A stretch of 64,000 bases of DNA. It comes from Aphis gossypii. Taxonomy: Eukaryota > Arthropoda > Insecta > Hemiptera > Aphididae. The DNA lies in contig NC_065530.1 of the NCBI RefSeq assembly GCF_020184175.1, positions 25,583,260-25,647,259 on the forward strand, given 5' to 3'. Made by a program: the position numbers and the translations under genes. The notes under the pieces were generated by a model, which worked only from the letters and a program-made list of their open reading frames with translations, did no database searches and was not told where the DNA came from. Of the stretch, positions 53,101 to 64,000 are shown in pieces; positions within the stretch are counted from its first letter, which is position 1; each line of letters starts with the position of its first letter.

Positions 53101-56100
53101 CATAAATTCAATTTAATCATATACAATACCGTAATAAACTGTTCTGGTACTATGACACAGAAATTCGGGTCTGCGTAAATTTTCAAAAATTCTTCATGAC
53201 CAATAATTTTGTAATATAAATAAGTCTTATTACTGGTTCCTAATAGATATGAATAACCAAGTTGTAACAGTATAATAACTGAACTTTCAAGACTTTATTA
53301 TAAATAATTATACATGAATACCATGTCTTATAAAATTATTTATGACTACAAATGCCGTAAACTCGAAAGAAACTAGAATAAGGACTTATGATACACATTT
53401 AATAAAATAAATGGGATATAACCAATGCATTACTTACCCTATTATAATATGATTCATGTTATGTTTAAAACAGTTAACAATAAATAACTAATTATTTTGT
53501 AAACAAATTTATTTATTGTTTTAATAAAAAATTATTTTCAAAAATGTATTGTACACATGAATTTTCTGATGATTTTATTTTACACATATAATTATAGTGT
53601 ATTTAATTAATAGGCACACGATATATACATATATACATTTTTAGGATAAATATTTTGTACATGATATATCATAATAATATTAAATTGTAATTCAAAATTT
53701 TAAATATATTGTATATTTGTTTTATTATTTATAACATAATATACAATTTTGAATTAATTATGGGAGTTATTAAAATTGTTATTTTATTATCTACTTACTT
53801 GATCGTGTTTTAATTGTATTACAACTCCAGCAACATTTTTTCAAAATTTTTAACATAATATTATTTTAGTCATGTGAAATCCGTTTTATAAATCTGTTAT
53901 ATAATATGTATTTTGTTTACAGTAGTAATCAACTTTGTATTAAATATAAAAAGTAATAAATAAGAACCTTTGCACTTTTAATGTTTAATAAATGTTATTT
54001 CAGTTATTTATTATGATAGTGCTTAAAACGAAGAATTGTATTTTCTATACTCACACGAAATTTCAAGCAATACTTCACCTAAGACATGACATCATGTACG
54101 TGAACTGACTTTTGAAAATATTGAATACCTATGATGTTAAACTAATAATCTGAACATTTTTAATAAAATAAAAATAATACTCTGTAATTTTAGTTAAGTT
54201 ATAATATCCAATCTTACATTGGTGTTGCGTGTTTAGACAATCTTAGTGATATTTTTTAAAACTATAAGATAATTTATTGGTTTATTAGATTTTAATTAAA
54301 ATAATATTGAATATATTATACTTATATGCTATTTGTGTTTATGAATGATGAATATAAAAATTGTCAATAGCAAACCATAGTATTTACTAATACATTTCGT
54401 TTAAACATTTTATAGACATTATGAATTAAAAATAACCTAAAATAAATTAAAACACTAGTGCTGAACGTTTTTTTTTTTAAATAATAATTTTATAATTATA
54501 GTATGGTTAAGTAGTATACACATTAAAAATGCCCCCTAAAAACAATATACCGAAAGTACTAATATGCTGTGCCAATGGCCAACGAAATAAATAAATAATA
54601 TTGTATTTTTTTTTTTTATTGAAAATATATCAACAATATATTTTTAGAAAAATTAAAAATTTCTTTATAAATAAGGAAACTTATACTATAATACATCTAA
54701 AACTAATGACATAATATAATATTCCATTCTCATTTTTCTTGTTATAAAATGTGGAGTTTCGTTGAGGTAAAAAATGTTTTTAATTAAAATTATTTTGTTC
54801 AACAATTCAAGCGAGGTAATGCATCACTTAGCTCCATTTCTAAAACTACTAATCAATTAAAAAAATTGTAATTAAACGTATTGTAATTCTTCCACTATCG
54901 TTATTGAAATATATGTTTCATTCTTAAGACAATTTAAAATTAAAAGTTGTATAGATACATAAAAGTGTGATTATACAGTTGTTATACAATATTAATAATA
55001 AATATTATACTCTAGTTTTACCAAATTATTGATAAAGAATTTGATTTTAATTTCTTTTAATATAATAGAAATATGATCTGTATTAATCAAATGTACACAC
55101 AACAGTTATAAATATGTAATTTTATTCAGCTCACACATTTCTCATAAAATATTTTAAAAAGTTTCAATGTATAAAAAAAATAAACTTATTGAAAAATGAA
55201 CAGTGGAAAGTACTAGTTTTGGAAAGTAGACAAAAATATCGCAGTTGGCAAAGAATAACAGAAAAACAATTCTGTGCCAGTCCGTTCCTTTAAAGAAACA
55301 AAAGCAAAATATTTTATTTAAAAATATACTCTATAAAAACAAGAGTGAATAAAGTTACAAAAAAAAACTTTTGATTGTCACCTATTGTTGTTTAGGAATT
55401 ATCTTTGGTCCACTAGTAAAATAATAAAATACATCGATAACACCATTTTTGTATAATTGAAAGCAGTTCGCAATTCAATTTAATTTTCATTATATATAAA
55501 CGATGTAGTCTTTTTCAATTTAAGCACTGCAATCGTAACTAGAAATAATGGTGATCGATATGTCATGATTGTCGATGAGATAATTCAGAGAGATTCTTAT
55601 TTAAGTAATTGCTTAATAATTTTTAAATTATTATTATATAAATACAAATAACTGTTATTAAATTTAATAATAATACACTTATTTAAAAAAAAATACTTTT
55701 AATCAGTCAATTATTAAAGTATACAAATATACCATCAACCCTTACGAAATGAATGCTTTATGTTGTATAATATATATATATCATAATATATTGAACAGAA
55801 TAATTTATTTTGCGTTGAAACTAGATTTATTACTTTATACATTTCTCAATTTTTCAAAATAAATTATTAAAACACCTTTGAATCCTTAAGTAGTATTATT
55901 AATGCATAACTATAAATATTACAGAAAATGAATCAGACACTTTGACGTTTCATAGCGTTTTAGGTTTTCAAGACCACTCGTGATGATTAGGTAAAAACTA
56001 TTTGAATTCAAAATAACACTCTATGGTATAAATGGTTTGATTAGTTAAATTACTGAATCAAACTTATTTAACTATGCAACTATTCTCAAGTAGATTAAAA

Positions 56101-56599
56101 AGATTTCATTAAAAAAATGCAAATTCTTATAGTAAATTCATTTTATAAAATATGTTTTTATCACAAGGTACTCGATAGGTTAATACAAAATATATAATAT
56201 GATATTATTATATTGTTCATAAGAAGATTGGTTATTTTTTTATAAATCACTATATTCATTATCTTTGATATAATTAGATGAATATCGAGTAAATTTTTAT
56301 CAAAACATTTTCAAAGTAGTTTAATAATTTCGAAATGAAAAATTAAATTAAATTTGTTAATCGGTGTCGAAAATAAACCAATTATTCAAAATGTAAACGT
56401 ATTAATTAAAATTTTAGTAGAAGTTTATATATTACATTGTATTTAAAATTTAATATCGCAAAATAACATTTGGAATACGTTAAAACGAAGACGTGTTATA
56501 ATTTTAAAATATTATCAACCAAGCAAATGCGATAAAAATAATTTATCATTATTCTCTGGGTATTTCCATTAGCTTTTTTTTATTTTATATTTATTTATT

Positions 56600-57090
56600 T
56601 ATTTTTTGTTACGTTAAGAGGCCAAAAAGGTTATAAAATTCTCGTGCCAACATCGAAGTCCTATAAAATGTCCCTACGAGAAATGCTGACGCGAATAAAC
56701 TGAGTTTTGTATTATCTGGAAAGTGTGACGGTAATTCGGTGTTTCGATGGAACACTACTAGACACCGAGCTTCCATTTTTAGACGACACAAATGCGTTCA
56801 CGTGGGAATGTCATCGTCTCTACACTTCAGCTCGTAAATATCTTTCAAAGAAACTGTTACCGTAAAGGTGTGGCAGTGGGCCCTATGTGCTCCTAACACA
56901 TCTAACGAACTACCCACTCCCGTCATTTCTTCCGGTCGTTTATGGCACACAAACACCTTCTACGTTTGCAGAGTTAGCTCTGGAAAAACAAGTTTTCATT
57001 TTACTCTTACTTTTGGAAAGGTGAACCTTTTACGCGTGACTTGGACACATAACGTCATTCCATATTAGCACCGGGTCGTTGTGTACATCA
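56600..57090. other. Unassigned GC-richer island upstream of the readable dpr exons
   Basis: Higher-GC block with overlapping frames on both strands (plus 56868-57068, 66 codons; minus 56609-56791, 60 codons) and no recognisable protein. It lies between the 58.98-kb island and the first readable dpr exon. It could therefore hold regulatory sequence, but no exon compatible with the dpr frame was found in it. Confidence 0.3.
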
Positions 57091-58980
57091 GTAGGTAGTC
57101 CAAATATTTAAACACTAAACCGAACACAATAAACAACGGTCGTTTGTTTATACGCTGAAATAATGTATACATTTTATTAAGTATGAACATTTAGCTAATA
57201 CTTCGAATACATAGTTCAATGGAACTGTCAATGACCTTATCTACATATTATTCTGACTTCGTTTATTTTATTGTTATAATAATTATTGTCAAACTTATTT
57301 TCTGACGATTGTGCTCATCACCATTATCAATATTATAAATGATAAACTATAAATATTTGGTTAATAACTGTGTAAACAAATTTGATTTGTTGAAACAGTT
57401 AATTAATTAAATTTAAATAAAAACTAGTTGATGATTTAACAGAATAATATGATACTCGTATTTATCAAAAAGCCGTATAATTATTATATTCAAATTTCAA
57501 TAGAGTAGGTATTAAAATTGTTGAAATTATATCTGTTTAAAAATTAATTTAAATGTAAATTACTATTTATTATTGTTTGTTATTTACTCAATTTCTTATA
57601 CAGTTATTATTGTTTTTGTCAAATGTATACTCGTATATTTGTTCTAAATCAGATAATGGGACAAAAATGCATTCAAAAATACATACAAGATTTTAAATTT
57701 TCTACAGATTATCGTGCATTATAATAACCTTAATTTTTTTCTTGATATATATAATTATATAAGAATTAAATTTGAATTGCTTTTTAAACTATTAACAAAT
57801 TATACTCATTAAGAGTTTTTTTCTGAATGCAATAAGCAATAATTTAGATTTAGAATTCAGGTTGATTTATTATTATAGTGTAATATAAATATAAATATAA
57901 GTAGAAATAGATTAAGATTATTGTATTAATTATTACTATATTAGCAGCAACAAAAGTTCTTCTAAATTGTGTGTAATAAAAAAAAACGGACATTTTTTTT
58001 TTATTAAATTTTAATTAAAAATTGCAATTAAAACCATTTCTACGGTGACTCAAGCGTGGACGTTCTCATAATACTCTGTCTCAACACCAATAATACTGCA
58101 CCTATTTAATTTATTTTTATTTATTATGTTATATTTTACCATTCTATATTTATTGATGTAAATCCTTGTAATATGTTGTAAATATTAAAACAATTAATTT
58201 TAAATACTATGAATAATTGATTAATAAAATTATTTCTATTAAAACATAATATGTTTAAGGTTTAAAAAATATGAGGTGTTTTAATTTATTAGAAATAATG
58301 AATTAAATTGATAGTTTATTTGATCGTGAATTATTTGAATAGTTTAATATATTATAAAGCTTCAATAAAATTACGTCTTATTAATATTATTTCGTTATAT
58401 GACTAACGGTATTTTGAATTTTAAAACATCTCCATTGAAATGTACTCAAGTAAAACTGTAAAACATTATCGTACAACGTGACTTTTATTTTCCACCTAGT
58501 TACCTAGATATCATAAATGTTTAAATAAAAAAGGTGGTAAAACTTTTTTTTACAATGAATAAATCAAAATTCAATCAAAATACAATTTTAAACTGTGATT
58601 GACAAAAGAAATCTTCGGTGCTGAACTGGAACCGCAAATATAATATCGCATATGATTAAAACGTAAAAAATATGCTTACCTAAAGCAATACGTCGCTATT
58701 AAAATACATTTATTTTATCATTTATATATATATATATGCATCTATTATATATAATTTTAACACACAAAAATAACGCGTTCATTATTATAAATGTTTCAAT
58801 CATACCGACATTTCTATTTACACACTTTAATATCTCGGAGTACTGTTAACACGTTTTAGATGACAAAAGCACGCAATGATATTTCGATCTTACTAACGGT
58901 AAAGTTCACAAGTAAACACACTCAAATACACATACACATACATATACACACACACACACACATACACACTCTCGTACAAG
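57091..58980. other. AT-rich spacer with no recognised gene
   Basis: No exon or transposon was recognised. A short richer patch near 58040-58090 and the CA repeat at the right edge are the only notable sequence. Confidence 0.5.
58927..58969. repeat. (CA)n microsatellite, interrupted
   Basis: CA dinucleotide run with several CATACA interruptions, immediately beside the GC-rich island that starts near 58.98 kb. Confidence 0.9.
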
Positions 58981-59807
58981 TGTTTTGTCCCGGCTGGGCC
59001 AAAGATATTTACCGTAGTCGGACACACGAGTTCTAATTTATATGTGACGGTTTTACAACCGATTCGATTTTCTCAACATTTATTATACGCAGCATGATGG
59101 AACGGGACGTGGAGACAAGGCGCAGGGATGCGATAGTACAACGCTGCCGGACAAGTGGCAATGGTGGAAGGGCAAATCGGCAATTTACCGGGCCCGAATA
59201 CCCCCTTTGACCCCACCGTCGCAGCCACCACCTAATCCTCATTCATGTACACCCGCCTTACTGCATGTGTGTCTTTCCACTTCACCACGCTTATGGCCCT
59301 CTCTAACAGTATCTATTATATACGGTATTGGTATCGGTTTCAATTTTCTATCGTCGGATCGCATGCACTATCAAGGGAACGATAACTTGTGTGAATTTCG
59401 TTTTCGGTTGTCCCCATATCCCAATCGACGACACCACGACCAAACACTTACGGAATTTGGTCTTATACCAGTTATATACGTGCGTGTTACGCATGTATAT
59501 ACGTTTGTATGTATGTATGTAGGTATGTTGTGTGTGTATGAGAGAGCACTAAGAAACTTTGGAAGCTCTTGGGAGTTTTCACTATATGTGCTTCGGCCAC
59601 TTAAACCAGAGCCCCAGATGTCAAATTGAATTCCGGTTCTGTTTAATTGGTTCCGGGAACATAATGAACCCGGACATTGGACGCGCTACAAAAGACCAAT
59701 GCTTTTGCAAAGTGGCGGTGATAGTGGACACATGCAGTAATCCTCCCGGTCACTTTTCCGGTAGAAGTTCACCTATATGGTCATAATGACTTGTAAATGC
59801 AGTTCCC
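58981..59807. promoter_or_regulatory. GC-rich island with outward-facing splice donors; possible divergent promoter with 5' UTR exons
   Basis: This block is clearly less AT-rich than its surroundings and rich in CpG. On the minus strand a donor-like TACG|gtaaat sits at 59012, facing the dpr exons. In the frame that would join to the 46514 exon there is a TAA shortly before it, so any such exon would be 5' UTR. On the plus strand a TTCCC|gtaagt donor sits at 59808, facing the candidate gene at 60879. A minus-strand TATATAA-like word lies near 59320. Several unrelated open frames cross the block (up to 140 codons on the plus strand) but none looks like a known protein. The roles of promoter and 5' UTR are inference from position and splice-like sites only. 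Confidence 0.35.
59505..59538. repeat. (GTAT)n / (TG)n microsatellite
   Basis: Tetranucleotide TGTA repeats passing into TG repeats, inside the 58.98-59.81 kb island. Confidence 0.85.
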
Positions 59808-60878
59808 GTAAGTGAGTAGTATTTAAAGACCTATGGGAAGATGTACATACTTGATATGAAAATAATTGTTGGTTAATTTAGGTAATTTGTTACAGTTATT
59901 AAGAAACATAAGCTATTTAACTACAAAAACCACTGTGAGAATAATCATATTATAAAAATGTTAAGATATCTATTTTAGAATTTCAACTACCAAGTCTTAT
60001 ACAATTGTCAAAGAGAGTAAATTATAATTACATACATACGTATTATGAAATTTATTAAATGATTAGATTATAGTATTAAGGAACAACTGATCTATTTGAA
60101 AAGTAATACATCGATAGTGTAAGTGAACTAATTGGTTTGATAGACAGTAAGGAAAAGTAGTGGCGCATACTAATAGCTTTGCTTCTTAATTATGTCTGAT
60201 GTACCTTATAATTAAATTGTAAGTGAACAAATATAATATTATAATATTGTCAGAGCCCAAAGGATAATGAAGTAGATTGATGGTATAAAATAGTACGTAC
60301 TACTAATTACTTTGTTTATATAACTGCGATCTCCCGTAATTATTATGGGTGGATGAGTATATTATAATTGTTTTGTTCATTCGTGTCTTCAATTAAAATA
60401 TAGTTAATACATACTGGGGAAATATAAAGTAACATATCAATCTACCGATCTTAAATATATTAACAGTGATATGACATTACTTATCCTTCGTTAGCAGTAT
60501 GTATAACTATTGCACTTATTTTTTTTAAAATTTATATTGATATTATTGTGTTGTGAAATTATACTCCATCAATTCAGTGATATTCTGACATTCATAACAA
60601 AAAGGGTTCTCAGCTTTCTTTAATAAATATAATGTATAATGTATTCATCATAAACATTATTACTCATTATTATTATCTGATAATTATAACGAACGTTAAC
60701 GTCACCACCATTACACCACTGAATATTGTTGTTATATAATAGACAAATTAATAATATTTCTCATATAACCTTACTTTTTTCACTACCTCAAACGGTACAA
60801 CAACAAGTCCACAAAACAACACGTTAATCCGTTGGAATTAACATCTACGATTGTGAACATGCCTGAGAATTATACGTC
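59808..60878. other. Spacer or first intron before the plus-strand candidate gene
   Basis: AT-rich. The last 100 bases before the ATG at 60879 are richer in GC, as expected for a 5' UTR. No convincing acceptor links it to the donor at 59808, so the 60879 exon may instead begin at its own promoter. Confidence 0.4.
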
Positions 60879-60979
60879 ATGAGTCATGACCAACTATACC
60901 AACATGGAGTAGACCCATTCGCAACGGTTGTTGATGAGTGTCAGTTCGCTAATACGGAGTTTTTGCGAAACCTCACAAG
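60879..60979 (+). CDS. Candidate first coding exon of an unrecognised plus-strand gene
   Basis: An open stretch of 33 codons plus two bases starts at ATG 60879, five codons after an in-frame TGA, and ends at a good donor, ACAAG|gtaatt. It is much richer in GC than the surrounding sequence. The peptide begins MSHDQLYQHGVDPF and continues through VVDECQFANTEFLRNLT. It has an ordinary soluble-protein composition, with no signal peptide or membrane segment. It joins in frame, in phase 2, to the 44-nt exon at 62716. I do not recognise the protein. It points away from the dpr gene, so the two would be divergent neighbours. A chance open frame with a chance donor is the alternative, but the base composition and the phase match argue against it. 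Confidence 0.6.
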
Positions 60980-62715
60980 GTAATTTAATGTGTTTTGTTA
61001 AGTGTGTTTTACCGGTGTCCACTGTATAAATAATTTTAATCTTTTTCATTTATCATCATTAATATTATAACTATTATTTATTTTCGATTGGTATCTATAT
61101 AAATATAACATCTACACGAATGAGAATTTGAACACCTTGTGATATATTTTATTACTATAACTATTGATTGTTATAATATAGGTACTTCAATAATACCTAT
61201 AATCTATATAAATTATATGTTTATTGGTATTATTTATATTCTATACCATACTAATACAACTACATAAACTGATTATAATATTTAGTATATCGGTGTGCTA
61301 CAGTTTTTAATTTCAATCATTCCATTTAAACAGTTTAAACACGTCATATTATTTGTTTAAAATATAAAATACTTTAAAACAATATTCATTTTGAACATTA
61401 TTAATTGATAAAATTAATACTGTTTAATTTTAAATGCAACTTATAAGTTACTTGATAACTATTCATGATTGTTTTCTATTTTAATCTACCATATAACTCA
61501 ATTCCAACATAAAATAAGTGAACCATCTCTAAAAAAAAGAGTATTTTTACAATTAACATTAACTTAAGCTGATAATTTTTTCATAATATATGTTTGATGT
61601 ATATAAATGTTAACATAACTCCATAATAATAACTTTTATGTTTAAAATATTACAGCTAGAGTCATATAAGAAACTATTTTTTTTTTGTTTTGGTCCCTAT
61701 ATAGTTAGTAGTACCTCACGGTTGACGACTTCGGTTGATATGAATTTAATATGGACATTTTTTAATTAGATTTTAATCCAGTGTTATAGAAGAGGTGGTG
61801 TCTTTGAAAATAAAACATTTTCTCTATGTCCTACTTTTATACTAAATTCTTAAAATTAGATACATATTTCAGACTATTGATTTATTTTATACAATATAAT
61901 ATTGGTTTCCTGTGGAATTAATCGTTTAATGATATTAAGACTTAAGGAGCACTAATTATATTAATTAATTTAGGCATATATACCAAAAAGAACAGTTTTA
62001 TATAATAAACAATGAACCTGTTATTTTAAAATGATATCTTTATTTTAATTTTATATATTATAATATACATAAAAAAAAATCGTCTAACGATAAACATTTA
62101 ATTTTATTACACTGTATTATACTTTTACTGTTTGCATAAAATATTTAGAATGGGAGTTAGTTGATTCTATAGCAAACAATTTGTATAGTATTAGTATGGA
62201 TTGATCATTTTTTTAAATATATGTAATTTTAATGACATTTTATTTAATTAACGTTATTATTTTTCTTAAACAGTTATAATAATACACAACATGTTTTAAA
62301 TTACATTTTAATGTTAAAATAACATGCATATTATTTAGACAACATGTACTTAATATCATGCCATAATATTAATTATAATTAGATATTATAGTACCTACTA
62401 TATTATTAATTATGTTAGAAACATATTATCAGAGCTAATTTTGTTTGATAAACATTATAATCTCAAGTATCTATATATTATAATAACCGTTCAATACATT
62501 ATAGACGAAAAACTTTTTTTTCCCAATTTACTAAGTTGGATTGAATCGATTCTCTAGTTTTTATTTCTGTCCCCTGTAAGAGACCTTTATTATACCTGGT
62601 AGATAACGGCCATTCTTCTTGTTTTATTAGTTCCTTTTCTTCAGATTTTATTGCCTTAAATCCGGCTTGTTACCATTTAAAATACGTTTCCAAACGATAT
62701 TTTATCTAACTTTAG
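60980..62715 (+). other. Candidate intron 1 of the plus-strand gene (1,736 bp)
   Basis: Begins gtaatt and ends TCTAACTTTAG. AT-rich throughout, apart from a complex patch at about 62520-62700 next to the acceptor. No open frame. Confidence 0.45.
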
Positions 62716-62759
62716 GGTCCAAATACCGCACAGCAATTTATGGCAAATTACCGACTTTG
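62716..62759 (+). CDS. Candidate second coding exon (44 nt) of the unrecognised plus-strand gene
   Basis: Bounded by an acceptor (TTTATCTAACTTTAG) and a strong donor (CTTTG|gtaagg). Its first base completes an AGG codon with the two bases left by the exon ending at 60979. The frame then reads VQIPHSNLWQITDF and leaves one base, with no stop. The other two frames are also short, so the support comes from the agreement of phase, splice signals and raised GC, not from length. Very short exons of this kind are common in insect genes with long introns. If real, the intron before it is 1,736 bp and the protein begins with about 48 residues before the next junction. Confidence 0.5.
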
Positions 62760-64000
62760 GTAAGGGTTTTAAGATTTATAATGCATAATAATATATTCAT
62801 TCGATAGTCAAAAATTCTTATTTAATCAATATAATAATTATTTTATTGTGTTTATATGGTAAATAAGTGTATTTTTATCCAGTATTAAGATAATCATGAT
62901 AAGAGGTATAAGCTCTTAGAGCCGACAATAGTATTACTGGACAATATAATTTTGAGATCATCGTTCATGGTACGTAAATTACTAAAATGCATGAAAATCA
63001 TTCTTACAGATGAATGTAGTAAATTCCACAAATCATAACAGACCTGCAAAATATCTATTGTGTTACGAAATAATAAAATGAATTACAAAATTTACCTGCT
63101 TTCAAAAACATCATATAAAAACAAAACACCGTATTTGTGTATTATTTTTCAAAAGTTCATTCCTTTTAACACTTGAAATATTCTAAAATTAATTTCCTGC
63201 CGTAGTAAGAGAATACTTCAATAATACAATAATATCTATTATATTCGTCGTTAGCTTAAGTACTTTGAATTTCAATAATATGTTTCAATTATATTCCTTA
63301 TTTATTATTTAGAAGTTATTTTTAATTTTGTATATTCTAATATTTATTTATTTATCAGCCATTTATACATCTAATGATATTCCGTAGGTTTTATTTTTTA
63401 ATCGTGGTATACTAAAAACTATGCATTTTAATCTTAATCAATTACATTTTTTTGAATTATAAAATACTATGTGTTATTCATTTTTTTCTTATTCATTTTA
63501 GTCAAACTAATATGTTATATTATATAACCTATGATTCTTTAATAATGATATTAAGAATACAAAATGTTATTAAGTTATTTATTTTTTTATAGTAAAATTT
63601 ATTTTGACTATATTTTTTATTGCTGAAGAAATTTGAATTACGTAGTGTTATAATACTAAATTGACGTGCTGGATGACCAACTGACTACTCAGCACAGAGG
63701 TTTTAACCCTTATGGCAGTAGTGCATAAAGTTTTTTTTTTTTTAGTAATAGCGGTGGTGAAAACGTTGGTAGAAAGAGGACGTTTTGTGAAATATGGATG
63801 CCACACCATTTTTGTTTAAGGTTCAACGTTAAGCTCGTATTGTTTAAAACATAATGTCCTGAGTGGTACACACGTATAGTATCGTGACAGTCACGTAATG
63901 ATCAGCAGTAGGGTTAAACTTTATATTATATTTTATTAGAATTGTAATGTAATATCTGGATAAAATAATGACTACGGCGATGTTTATTACGCCGTCGTAC
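62760..64000 (+). other. Candidate second intron and right end of the window
   Basis: Begins gtaagg. AT-rich to about 63640, then richer in GC to the window edge around the weak third exon candidate. The rest of the gene would lie beyond base 64000. Confidence 0.4.
63746..63819 (+). CDS. Weak candidate third exon of the unrecognised plus-strand gene
   Basis: A run of 13 T followed by AG (63731-63745) makes an excellent acceptor. With the single G left by the exon at 62759, the frame reads VIAVVKTLVERG then RFVKYGCHTIFV and meets TAA at 63817-63819. Either the gene ends here, giving an unusually small protein of about 73 residues, or the exon stops earlier at a donor-like site such as TTG|gtagaa (63769) or TTTT|gtgaaa (63787). 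No AATAAA polyadenylation signal is evident just downstream, which favours an internal exon or a false call. Confidence 0.25.

Larger units (their letters stand above)
46515..56599 (-). other. Upstream dpr intron or 5' flank
   Basis: AT-rich. It contains the coding-like relic and inverted repeat at 49.0-50.1 kb and a GGGGAAGGGGG/CCCCTCCCC-bearing repeat-like patch at about 50620-50762. I searched the minus strand for a hydrophobic leader exon ending in phase 1 and found none that fits. Confidence 0.5.

Noticed and set aside
59207..59629. 140-codon plus-strand frame
   Set aside because: It crosses a GTAT microsatellite, has low-complexity composition and matches no family I know. It is probably an open frame by chance in GC-rich sequence.
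1..64000. CRISPR arrays, tRNA or rRNA genes, operons
   Set aside because: No regularly spaced direct repeats, no tRNA-like arm sequences and no rRNA core words were seen. The DNA is eukaryotic.

Overview
The window is AT-rich, gene-poor eukaryotic DNA with long introns, simple repeats and decayed transposons. The one recognisable gene has insect GT/AG splice sites and belongs to an arthropod family, the dpr genes. The overall look (very AT-rich, many short TACCTA/TAGGTA words, a decayed Jockey-like LINE, a TA-flanked MITE) suggests a hemipteran, most likely an aphid. That species-level guess is inference only.

Layout. A dpr (defective proboscis extension response) gene on the minus strand covers most of the window. 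Three coding exons can be read: 46514-46348 (first half of Ig domain 1), 7310-7100 (second half of Ig1) and 2196-1891 (Ig domain 2). They are separated by introns of 39,037 bp and 4,903 bp. All junctions are canonical, the phases agree, and the joined reading frame is open across 227 residues. The last coding exon(s) lie left of base 1. The signal-peptide exon was not found and lies to the right of 46.5 kb or outside the window.

The right end holds what looks like the start of a second, plus-strand gene. A short ATG-bearing exon at 60879-60979 joins in frame to a 44-nt exon at 62716-62759, with a weaker third candidate at 63746. I do not recognise the protein. Between the two genes, 58.98-59.81 kb is a GC-rich island with a splice-donor-like site facing out of each side, so a shared or divergent promoter with non-coding first exons is possible but unproven.

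The introns hold other islands of higher GC (20.46-21.38, 23.88-24.43, 37.56-38.06, 43.84-44.25 and 56.60-57.09 kb) that I cannot assign to genes and that may be regulatory. They also hold a Jockey-like LINE fossil (32.57-33.76 kb, minus), a mariner-type MITE (1674-1856), a palindromic repeat family (439-1215), a diverged direct repeat pair (14.5 and 19.7 kb), and an apparently perfect 119-bp inverted repeat (49,399-50,122). I saw no rRNA, tRNA or CRISPR array, and no bacterial-type operons. Biologically the window is mainly the 5' two thirds of one neuronal cell-surface recognition gene with large, possibly regulatory introns.
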